A DNA stretch of 64,000 bases. It comes from Lateolabrax maculatus. Lineage: Eukaryota; Chordata; Actinopteri; Acropomatiformes; Lateolabracidae. The notes below the pieces were generated by a model. That model was not told where the DNA came from. It saw only the letters and a program-made list of their open reading frames with translations, and made no database searches. The translations under genes and the position numbers were made by a program. The DNA is taken from positions 13,485,001 to 13,549,000 of the forward strand of contig CM062219.1 of the NCBI GenBank assembly GCA_031216445.1, written 5' to 3'. Shown here piece after piece: positions 37,421 through 47,770 of this stretch. How positions within the stretch are numbered: the stretch's first letter is position 1; every line of letters starts with the position of its first letter.

Positions 37421-39838
37421 TAACTGTTAAAATAAAACCCCTACAGTTCTCAGTTTGGATTTGGAAACATTAAGCAGAAGAAGGAGAGTGAACACCAAAG
37501 AAGTTCTGGTATTATTATCCAAAATTCCCTTTTAACTTTTACTTAGTCTTCCTCTTCTAAAATAATTAAGTCGTTTAAATGTGTTGGACGTTTTTTTGTT
37601 TGTTGTAGCCTATAGTTTATTAATGAATTTTGACCTTTTTTAAAATTCGACTATTTCCGTCTTATTGTCAATTGTTATTATTTAGAAACTAGGTGAAAAT
37701 TTACATTTTAACTGTCTTAAAAAAATGACATAATTGCAAATGCTGACGCTGGTGTGGCAGGGGGTAAAGATGACCCCCCCCCCCAGCGATGCTAGGGATA
37801 ATCGAATGTTTCTGGGTCTAGTGTTAAACCTACATTCTTTCTAATGGCCAGTAGGAGGCAGGTATTCAGTTATAAAACAGAAAGCTGGAATGGAGGCTTT
37901 CTCAACACAGGGCTCTGCTGTGTGACCCACCTAATTTGTTTAGATAAGGACAGTATTGTTTAACTTAGTTAAATGAAAGACAAGCTGAATGTCAGATTGC
38001 ACTGCTGAATGTCAGATTGCACGTCATGACTTCAGGTCTCAATTTCTAATTTTGCTGTGCTTTTTTGCCCCTCTTATGATTTTTTATGCACATTTTCACC
38101 CTCATTTGGTGTTATACAGTGAAGAAGAACAGGAAATGTGGTGAGAAGAAACAGGATGAATTGCAGTTCTAACGGGAAATGTTAGGGTGGTGTGCATCTT
38201 ACGTCATAGTCCACTATGACACCTTAATGACTTTTAAGTGGAAATTATACAGATAAATCTCAAACATTGCATTAACATGATACACATTAACAAAACACCT
38301 TAACCGTTCCATTTCAAAGCTTTTGTGTGTGCTGGTATAAAAACCTTTTATTATGTAGCCCTGGATAGCAAACATGGTTCCACAGTAGCCTGCACAGACT
38401 GAAACTTAAAGGTAAAGGCAGCGTTTCATCTCTGTGAACTTTGTGAGATGTGAACCACCTTCTTTTAAATGACAGTTAACCACTAAGGCTGCCCAGACAA
38501 AACAACATCAGCCAAATAATGGCTCAATTCATAAGATAGTGGGCAACAGGATAGGTCTTAAAAGGGGCCAGACAGCTATAAGAGGAGGGAGGGTTGAGGG
38601 GAGGATTGTTGGTTCCTCAGCAAAGTGCACACACATACACACAGACATTTACTGTGAGGGCAAAGTTACGACCTAACTTTGTAAAAACATATCGTCAAAA
38701 ACAGAACCCTAATGCAGTCTTATTGGGCCAACCAACCGTCTTTCATAGCCACTGATCAGAGGTCTATGGGGACGATGATATTTATGTCCTCGTTAAGACG
38801 TCCTGGCTGAGGGGAGATATCCAATAAATCTCTCTTTTCAGTGAGTTGCCCACTTCTGCCTTCTATTCTTTCACTTTCTGCCTCAAGTCGGCTGTAGTTG
38901 AATGGAAGACAACATTCATTAATTCCACAGATGTTTGAAGAAAAGGTTTTTTAGAATTTCTTTAATTGACATCAAGGTAGACTGCTTTTCTGTTTTCCTA
39001 CCGCTGAGGAAATAAGATTATAATTTCCATGCACGCTGTATGTGTAATTAGTGCAGGCTAAAACAGAACTATCTATTCTTATTCTGACCGCAAGCTGACT
39101 CTAGCATGATAACGTTAATTTTGTCACATTAAGGATATCATTGCTGAGAACAATGGTAAAGTCACACATGAGATGCTCTCTTCTCAGCGTGTTACCTGAT
39201 TTTATTTCCCTATTAACAACAAACTCATAATTATACAAATCATCCCTCTGTCCCTGCAAACGTTAACTATTGAATTACATTATGTACTGAACTTAATTAT
39301 TAGTATTTCTCTATTGATTTAATTGTTTGCTTTAAGGGCCCAAATCAATGACTTCTGAGGGAGTTATTTAGAAGTGACAGCAGACTTGAAATTTGGTGGT
39401 TGGGCATAACTTTTACATGCATTTGGATCACATGTTGTGCCTCTAAAACACACATACAAACATGACATTTGCAGACTAAAGATTTATTTCCTCTGCAGCC
39501 TCAGTGAAGGTGAAGTCATTCCTCCGACTCTCTAAATCATCTCATCTCTCTGGAGCCTTTTTGACCACCTTTGATTTCCTCCTGGCATCTTTACCTCTTT
39601 CTGCCAGTCAGTCAATCTCCCCATCCCTCTCCCTCTCTCTATTTTGTATTCCCTCCAGTGGTGGTGAAGATCCCAGAGGCAGACTGCTGGAGATGAGGAG
39701 TTCTTGTGCAGTAATAGCCTATTACAAGTCATTTCTCACACAGTGTCACTGGTTCCCAGCTAGTCCTGTCACTCAGTCACTCGGTGAATGAAGCAATATA
39801 ATCAACAGAAAATGGCCAACACTAAATGCCAGCCAGGT

Positions 39839-39841
<3 letters not shown>
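37421..39841. other. Non-coding stretch, no gene seen
   Basis: Contains a C12 run at 37773-37784, a 20-bp tandem duplication at 37984-38022 and a possible conserved block at 38990-39360. A pyrimidine-rich stretch ending in CCAG near 39658 looks like a splice acceptor, but no exon follows convincingly. Confidence 0.55.
37984..38022. repeat. 20-bp unit tandemly duplicated
   Basis: GCTGAATGTCAGATTGCACT is followed directly by a second copy lacking only the last base. The identity of the copies suggests a recent slippage event. Confidence 0.9.
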
Positions 39842-39879
<38 letters not shown>

Positions 39880-39890
39880 ACACACACACC
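39842..39890. repeat. (CA)n microsatellite, 49 bp
   Basis: CA array with one CCC interruption near its 3' end. Confidence 0.95.
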
Positions 39891-41426
39891 ACCTCTTCTG
39901 CTGAATTTGTGAATTGGATTCTTAAGATCTCTCTTGTGAGCTAAATTGAATAATGTTTTGAAAATGAATCAGCCTCACCAAGAAAACAGAAAGAAATCAT
40001 TATAATTATTCCCGTCAAATTCTGGCTGTCACTGTAGCTCTTCAGAAATGTCTGGGATCCAGGAGTTTGATGTTCTGTTCTCTGTTATAATGCCACGTAC
40101 ATTTTATACTTTTGTTTGGAATGGAATATATAAAAAAACATGAGAGAGAATATGAATTGAAAGCCCCCTCACATTTTTGTTCAAATATTCTTATTAATTA
40201 TTCAGTTGTTTTCCCCTGTGCAAATGGAAAAAGAAACATAATCAAGGCTTACACAGATTTGTTTAATTTAATATTGAAACTCCATCTTAACTCTGTTTTC
40301 TCCTTCCTCGCTGTCTTCCCACCCACTCGGTCCCCTCATATGTATTTCTTCATATTTATTCTCTTTGTTTCCTCTCTCACTGTGTGACTCCCCAACCACA
40401 AACCCTCCCCCTCCCTCCTCCTCTACACACTTTAGATGTAATTGAACTCTCATCAGCACTCAGTTCAGTTCATTGGTAATAAATAATTCACATATTTATA
40501 ATGGTTGATGGTTTCGATTACATCTCCACTGACTCTTTTGGGGATGAAGGGAAAAACAAACAACTATTTAAATGTTTACTGTATGTTTCAACAAATAAAG
40601 CACTCGGAGCCCTTATGAATACATTCAGGAAAAGCCTTCAGGCCACTATAGTATCACACTCAGCTTTTTAAAGATTTACTGGTGATAATTACTGTCATGC
40701 AGAGTAGGATCAAATAACAAATCGCTCCAATACCAGAGCAGAACAATGGAACAAAGAATTTCATCACCCATATCAAATTAACATTACAGAAAAAACTATC
40801 ACCTAGCTTAAATGAACGTCACAAAACCCATTATCAAAACGAATAGAGAATCAGCATTACAGAATAAAATTCAACTCAGCAAAAGCCATTGCATCTGAAT
40901 TTAATTTCCCTCTCAGTCCTGCCTTTATCCCTCTCCTTCCCTTTATTCTCATGATGCCAGTTATTAAATGCACACCTATATACAGCCATATCAATGAAGG
41001 TACATTTCGAGGCTTTATTAAACTTCCATCCATACTCTCTGCTAAATTGCATTTTATCTACAAACTGAAATCTGCTGTAGTGGAATACCATTCAATTAAT
41101 AATTGCCTCTCACTTTTCAACAGGAGTTTCAGTGGCAAATAAACTGTACGGATAGTGATGACAAGGCTCAAGTATTTTACTGAACACTTAACCTTTTCCA
41201 GTGCCCTGTGGGCAGAATTGACAACCTTTTGCATGATGGGGGTAAACATTTTTTTGTTCTGTTACAACTCTCTGTGATCTTTCATTTTGAATCACAATAT
41301 CCAATCACAATATACATGTTTTTGTGTCGTCAGATGACTTCCTGTGACTAAAACAATGATGTGTTAATTGATTTCAGTGCAGCAGTTAATCTTGTCCAAA
41401 CGTTTGAGCTTCGAGCTTTTTTGTCC
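39891..41426. other. Non-coding stretch, no gene seen
   Basis: AT-rich. The short frames on both strands (up to 91 codons) match nothing known. Confidence 0.6.
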
Positions 41427-42083
41427 ATCCATCCATTCTCAAGCAAAGTAGAGACATCCGTCTCCCCAGCAACGTTTCCATCTCCTCCTGGGCGATCCAG
41501 AGGCATTCCCAAGCCAGATGAGATATATAATCTCTCCAGCATGTTCTGGGTCTACCCCAAGGTCTCTTACCAGTTGTAAGTGCCTGGAAAACCTCCAAAG
41601 AAAGGCGCCCAGGAGGCATCCTGATCAGACGCCCAAACCACTTCAACTTCAGTTCTACTCCCAGCTCCCTCCGGTTGTCTGAGCTCCTCACCCGATCTCT
41701 AAGGGTGAGCCACGCTGCAGAGGAGCTCATTTCGGCCGCTTGTATCGGTACCCAGAGCTGATGACCATAACTGAGAGTTGGAACGTAGGCGAATGATAAA
41801 TCGAAAGCTTGCTCTTCACCACAGCGGTCCAGTACAACGGCCATGTTACTGCTGGCGCCGCACCCATCCAGCTCCATTTTACCCTCACTCGTGAGAAAAT
41901 AATGAGATAATTGAATTCCGTCACTTAGGGCAGCAACTCACTCCCATCCCAGATGTTTCCCGGCAGAGAACCATGGCCTCAGACCTTGTGGGGCTGACTC
42001 TCATCCTGACCGCTTGTCACTCAACTGCCCCAGTGCATGCTGGATGTCAGGGTATGATGAAGCCAACAGAACCAAATCATCGT
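41427..42083 (-). pseudogene. Rex3/RTE-like LINE, 5'-truncated 3' end with reverse transcriptase remnant
   Basis: Read on the minus strand, the copy enters at the catalytic aspartates of reverse transcriptase: DDLVLLASS is encoded at about 42083-42057. It continues through a diverged and frameshifted segment to an open stretch at 41877-41404. Landmarks there are the 'AYVPTLSYGHQLWV' block, 'RDRVRSSD', 'LKWFGRLIRMPPGRL' and 'GRPRTCWRDYISHLAWE', the conserved end of a non-LTR retrotransposon common in teleosts. It ends in a short (ATGG)n tail (minus strand; CCATCCATCCATT on the plus strand). Several blocks are missing within the copy, and most of the protein 5' of the catalytic motif is absent. 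The remnant cannot encode an active enzyme. Assignment to Rex3/RTE is from memory of the tail and the C-terminal block. Confidence 0.85.
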
Positions 42084-43110
42084 TCAGTTTCCTGACAGCA
42101 GAAATTACAAAAATATGTCAATAAGAACAACTCAATTACAGGTCCGGAAAATAGTGTCTGAATGACCAAGCACAGTAACAGGATAATGGTAGTAATGTAC
42201 AGAAAAAAAGGATGAGGGAAGACAAGGCATTTCAGTATTTTTAAATTTTTTAAATTACCTGATAACTCTGTTGTGGGTGCATGTCTTTTTAAGTGTGTGT
42301 TAAACTGGGTTTTTGGATTTACCTGCCTTGTAGAAGTAGTCTGAAAGTAAAGTGAAACAAAGCAATTTTTTTTTTTGCAATCCGTATTCATTTACCCCAA
42401 ACACTGCGTTTATTAACTGTACAGACATTAGTTTTAGATAGCAAGAAACATACTCACCAACCATGTGTGTTTGTGTGGAGTGTGGCTGTGTGGGATAATT
42501 GCAAATTTTGCAAAGTTGAGTCATTTTCAACCATCCACTCATGTACTTTCTTTGACTGTATTGTACTGTACTATATGTAACTGCACGGCATCTAAAATGT
42601 CCTTTGTTTAGGCTGCCACGTGCATTTTTGTCTGCCAAGGTGCCTTTTTTGATTCTACCACTAGGGGTCCCCAAAGTTGAAAATTGTCAAATTCTAGCTA
42701 TAGTAATGGCTTCAAAGGCCATGACAAGAGTTTACGTATGATATGAACAAAAGCAAGCAGAAGTATGTTCTGCAATAAATTGATCATGAGAGGTCACATG
42801 CTCTGAATTATGTTCTTTGTTGCTGTTATCTTTTTAGGGCAGAATGGCACAATAGATATATTTTTGACAATTTTGACAGACATTTTTGCAGTATTTATCC
42901 ACCAGCATGTAAAAGGTATTTCTTCATTATTAATACACCTACCTGACATTTCTGTGTAGCACTTTTGCGGTGGTGTGCTTATAATCAAGCATGACAAACG
43001 GGCAGAAAGTTTAAACTGACTGACTGCTGCAGAGAATGAAGAGCAATTGTCAAGGGCATCTTTTCTGTGGAAACTAAGAAAAAAAAATAATGTTACTTGC
43101 TTGTCCCTAT

Positions 43111-43128
43111 AAAAAAAAAAAAAAAAAA
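43111..43128. repeat. Poly(A) tract, A18
   Basis: Uninterrupted A run. Confidence 0.9.
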
Positions 43129-45383
43129 CATTGCATGTTGAATAGAACACTCACTCAATCATAATATATTAAAAGGATTAATGGGAGGATAAGTGTAGTA
43201 CTGCAAGAATCTATAATGGTATTTTGCTTTCATTTGGTGTGAACTAAGGTTTTCTCTGCCTGTAATGTGTCAGGACCACAGTAACTATTTTTTTATGGTG
43301 GCATAGGATTTATGCCATGTGTTTTTCATTCCATAAAAGGTCTCTTAACAGTGTACGCAAATCCCATGTCTGCATACGTTCTTATGCTCTGCATATTCTG
43401 CTTTATCATTCATTTTGTCTGTGAAGTATCCCCTTTCAAGTTTCCAAAACACTGGGTTTAACACCTTAAATATTCTGCATATTATTGCATGTGGTAACTT
43501 GGATGAAATACTTGAAATTTTTTCATACTTACACATTGGACAGCACAAAATGTATATTCATCTCAAAATATTTTCAACTCTAACTTGCATCCATATTGTT
43601 GCTGCAACAACCATGTTTTCTCAGGCTAGTAGTTATTCGCTGAGGATCTGTCTATGCAGCATGTAATAGTCAATTTGTCACAGCTCCCATCCCATTGTCC
43701 TCATAGCTGAATTGGAAAAGCCAGGGTTGACAGCAAATTGATTACTACCTTCATGAGACCAGTTTACCATGATTGACACTGTTTTGTGAACCCAGATATT
43801 GCAAAGATAAGACCAGCCTCAGATGCTGTGATGGGACAGAAACACAGAGACAGCAAAAAGTACTTTTCAACAGTATCACCAACAATCTCTGTGCCGGTTT
43901 CCTCACAGTACTGAAAGACTTGTAACTGACTTAACTCCAGCCTATTAGACAAAGAAATGTAATAATCCCAATGCCTTCCTTCCTCTACTATTAAAAGAGG
44001 CATTTGGGGGTTGGAAACCAAAAGCAGGAGCGGGTGGGATTGTTCAGTCCATCTCACTGGCATACCAGTATACTAATGTTGTTTATCAAGAAAAAAATCA
44101 TTAATGATCCACTTAAGGGACAACAGAGAGGTGCTGAAAAACAAACTAATGTTTTTAAAACAACACAACTGAGATCAACTAGTGTCATCAGGGGAGCGTC
44201 CACTTAAAACAGAAGATGTATCAACCACAATGTTAAAGACACATTTGCTGCTTTGGCCTGAGGTCACAGACAATGACAACCACCCGGCCGGGTTTTGACA
44301 CACATTTTCTCATTCACACTTCTCTGTCTTTCTCCATCCCACCCTTTCCCCTTTATCTCTCCGTCTATTCAGAGGTCTCGGTAGCGCTGTGAGTGCAACG
44401 TCTAATCTCTTCATCTCCTCTTCTTCACTGGTGGAACAATGTGTCCTGACAGTCGACAAGACTCTGTCCTCCCAGGGGCATAAACAGCTGTGACTGGTAA
44501 CCTGATTAAGAGGTCCAAGATAGCGTCGATGTGTGGATTGGAAGCGAGAGAGGGGGAGAAAAAGAGATTGGAATAACAGAAAGAAAAGATAACAGCCAGA
44601 ATGATAAATGACCAACAGCACTGGCCCTTGGTTCCTAAGTCCTTTGGAACACCAGATTGACATTGTCTCTTGGTGCACATGCATAAAAGAACTGTCTAAT
44701 GTAGGCATTGACAAACATGCTGAAGGCCCTTACACATACAGAATACAACACATGTACTGTCAACATTTGTATTTTAAAATTAAAGTCACATGGATGCACA
44801 TATTTTAAACTTTTAGCATTCTTTAGTGGCTATGCATTGAGCTGCACAAAAACGCCTCAGCAATGGACTTTTTGCAAAACGAGTTGACCTGAAATTGCCG
44901 TTACACAAGGTTTCAGGGGAGTTATGCAACTAATGTACCCTGAAGTATAGTATGGCATCTGTTTTTGAACCTTTCCGTTTGTGTGTGTGTGTGTTTTCAA
45001 CATCACATTCAGAAAATGTGGTACTGCACATAACTTTAAGGTAAAAACACTGTCTTCAGTTGTACACCTTGTCTGATATTCTTCCTTCCTGTTTTTCTGT
45101 GTGTCTTCATGGCTCCCTTGGAGATTTACCACAATCCCCCTCTCCCTGCTTTTCACCTTTTTTTCTGTTCCAGGCATTATTGCATTCTCAAGTGTTTATT
45201 AGTAAAAATCTTCAGAGGATAAAGACCTTGAGAAAAGATGGAGGTGGTAGACCAGTTGGAATGAAAGATAAATCCTTCTTTATTTCAGAGTTGTGAAGTC
45301 TAGTTGGTGTGACACTTTAATTACTTAAAAGACAGATCAAAGCATTCTGTAACCAGCAACACATAGCCATTAATACACATAAC

Positions 45384-45415
45384 AAATGCTATAGATTTCA
45401 AATGCTATAGATTTT
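45384..45415. repeat. 16-bp tandem duplication
   Basis: AAATGCTATAGATTTC is followed immediately by the same unit with a final T. Confidence 0.85.
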
Positions 45416-45702
45416 AATGTACGTATTAAATCCATCCTAGAGCAAGTTTTGCCCCTTATTCAATGTTGCCAGACACTGATGCCACGCTTGTCATCAGAGC
45501 CATGTATGTAACAGTTGAGTATTAACACAAGAAACCTATCCAGCTCAGAGGACTCAGGCTCTTTGATTTGGAGCCCTTTGATTTTTAATTGAGACGATGT
45601 TGTATAAAACACTTAATGTGACAAAATGTATGTTGACAAATGTTAAAAAATTACACACTAAGCCATCAGCTCACTTATTTGCATTAGACATAGAATATTT
45701 TC

Positions 45703-45729
45703 ACAATTACTTGCTGTTCAAGTAATTGT
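45703..45729. other. Perfect 11-bp inverted repeat (hairpin)
   Basis: ACAATTACTTG and its exact complement surround a 5-nt loop (CTGTT). The structure ends about 11 bp before the SINE at 45741. Confidence 0.75.
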
Positions 45730-45740
45730 TTGGGTCAGGG

Positions 45741-45914
45741 AACCCCTGTAGCTCACTGGGTAGAGCATACCATTAAGGCTGAGTCCCTACCACAGCAGTC
45801 TGGGTGCAAATCCGGCCAGGGCCCTTTGCTGCATGTCATCCCCTCTCTCTCCCCTGTCTTTCATATCCCTCTCTCTATCATAATATAGCAGAAATACCTA
45901 AAAAATAATCTTTT
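45741..45914 (+). mobile_element. tRNA-derived SINE (plus strand)
   Basis: The head carries a box A-like GTAGCTCACTGGGTAGAGC (45749-45767) and a degenerate box B, GGGTGCAAATCCG (45802-45814, against a GGTTCGATTCC-type consensus). The body holds GGCCCTTTGCTGCATGTCAT, then CCCCTCTCTCTCCCCTGTCTT, a combination very common in percomorph genomes. It ends in a CAGAAATACCTAAAAAATAAT-like A-rich tail. Changes in box B and the tail suggest an old copy that is probably no longer transcribed. No convincing target duplication was found. It differs from the SINE at 373-601 in body and tail, so it belongs to another family. Confidence 0.85.
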
Positions 45915-47099
45915 CACAGGGTGTACCGTGCATATTGAACCGAACATCCCGTATCAAATGGTTCACATACCATTACACCCCCACTACCTATATAAAGAGG
46001 AAAAGACAAGAAAGATATTCTCCACAGATCCAAAAAATTGCTTCAACGACTATGGAGCTCCTTCATGTCTTGAGTGGCAGTGTTTGGTGTTTAAAATGAT
46101 TAGGGTTGCCCCCTAAGAGTTGATAATTCAAGTCATCAGTCGAGAAGACGCCAACTCACATTTTGTCAGTCGAATCATTGCACTTTCTAAGCTGCGTCAT
46201 CGTACGTAGTGCAATGTAGGAGCAACAGCATGGCAGGCTGCAAACTATACAAACAGAATCTTGACCTCACCATAAAACTAACTGTGATGAAAGTAGAGAA
46301 GAGTAATGAAAAGGGAGGATGTCTGACAGCGTCTTGTGTCAGTTGGTTGCTCTGACCCCTCAGTTCCAGTGCCAACTGTCAGTGAAGTTGGCTAGGCTAC
46401 TTTTGAACAACCTTCTCTACTGCCGTCAGCTCAGAGCACTTATGTTTAAAGAGAAATAAAGAAACAGGCCTAACCTGTTGAAGAAGAAATGTCAGTTATT
46501 AACTGTTTCTTTAGTTTATGCATTTAAACTCTTTTAATGTTTAAAAAGGAGAAATAAAAAAATAGGCTATAAATGTTGATTTAAATAGAAATACATGTGT
46601 GCTGCCTGTTTTATTATTTCGACAAATCCATGTGGTAGGTCGACATTGTATGTTGGCAATTCAAATAGGCCGCAATTCAAATCTTGCATCATATGCAGCT
46701 GTCTTTTAATGAATTTTAAATGCTCAAAAATGTGTTCACTGGACTCTGTTGCATTTCTCAGTGTGGTAGAAATCATCACTGAAACTAACGCAAGTGGATT
46801 TTCTGATTGCAAGATAAGAAGATGGAGAAGGAACAAATAAATCTTCATATTGAACTGCTAACTGTTTATGTTAGGGGGATAGGTAAGTTGCCTGTCTTTC
46901 TTTTGTTTTCTTTTTTGGTTGGGTATGGTTATATTATAGATTGTTTTGTTTATTGTTTTGGACCACGCTCACCCCAATGCTTATTGCAAATGGTTGTTTA
47001 ATAAACCAATTATTTTGGACTGCATCTGCTGTAGCAATAGTCGTCCTTGAGAGTGGGGAAAGAGGGGAGGTTTTTATGCTATGCTCAGGTTCCCCCTAG
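45915..47099. other. Non-coding stretch, possible hAT-type remnant
   Basis: The block near 46103 (TTAGGGTTGCCCCCTAA, then CATCAGTCGAGAAGACG) recalls the end of fish hAT-type elements that carry repeated 'AGTCGA' motifs. A CAATAGTCGTCC stretch lies at the far side, near 47033. No inverted termini could be aligned confidently and no transposase frame survives. Confidence 0.35.
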
Positions 47100-47770
47100 A
47101 CCGGGCGTAACAACGATAACGCCACCTTCCACACTTATGCTGATGACATCCATCTTTACATTTTAAATCCTTCCAATTCTGATGTGCTGGACAAACATGA
47201 GAATTGTATAGAAGACATTAAATGCTGGATGTCACAAAGCTTCATGCAGTTCAATGATTGTAAAACTCAAATATCCTTTTATGGACTTCAAAAGATGCAC
47301 AAAATGGTATTCATTCCATGGGTAGTCTTGTCAGTAATATAAAGCGCTCTACTAAAACTTGTTTTTATTTCTGTCAGCTAAGAAATATCTGTCAGTAAGG
47401 AATTATTCATGCCTTCATCTTCATTGACAAGACTTATTCAGATCTCTGTACTCCTCTCTCAGCGAAAAGGCCACCAATACTTCAAAATGCAGCAGCAAGA
47501 CATCAGGCCAAAACAAGGAAAGGGCATCACATTTATTCTATTTTGGCTCAATGGTTAAACGTTTTTAGGTATTTCTGAATTGTTTAAAGCCCTATACTCT
47601 GCTCTACACTGCCCACCATAAAAGGTCCACAGTCAAAACCAAATATGATGTTGCCCCATGTCATGGAATATCCTTCTGAAGGGATCTTCATCTTCCATGA
47701 GTCTTGGCTTTAAATGACCTTTGATTCAAAAGCTTTGGTGCTATTTAAACGTGACAATATTCTATTAATT
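47100..47770 (+). pseudogene. L2-like LINE reverse transcriptase and C-terminal remnant
   Basis: The plus strand keeps the order of conserved blocks of an L2-clade (Maui-type) reverse transcriptase. A catalytic YADD is encoded at 47136-47147, within HTYADDIHLYI. Then come 'IKCWMSQSFMQFNDCKTQ' near 47217, a 'GSLVSNIK'-like block, 'QLRNI', a 'HAFIF'-like block near 47409, 'LQNAAARH' near 47480 and a degenerate 'HIYSILAQW' near 47530. These blocks fall in different frames and are shortened, showing several indels and stops. The 5' part (palm motifs before YADD, endonuclease) is missing. No single long frame remains, so the copy is dead. Function is inferred from block order, not from an alignment. 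Confidence 0.8.

Larger units (their letters stand above)
42084..45702. other. Non-coding stretch, no gene seen
   Basis: AT-rich. Includes an A18 run at 43111-43128, the 12-bp GC palindrome ACCCGGCCGGGT at 44282-44293 and a short (GT)n run near 44979-44994. Minus frames of 99 codons (43764-44063) and 134 codons (44310-44714) have no recognised domain. Confidence 0.6.

Noticed and set aside
35858..39890. CRISPR-like regular repeats
   Set aside because: The only regular repeats are dinucleotide microsatellites and one 20-bp tandem duplication. No spacer structure exists and the DNA is eukaryotic.
43764..44063. 99-codon minus frame that looks moderately protein-like
   Set aside because: No family recognised, no splice sites at sensible positions and no neighbouring exons.
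44310..44714. 134-codon minus frame overlapping another minus frame
   Set aside because: Two overlapping frames in different phases, low complexity and no homology recognised.
45741..45814. Functional tRNA gene at the SINE head
   Set aside because: Box B is degenerate, the cloverleaf arms do not pair convincingly, and the sequence runs into a SINE body.
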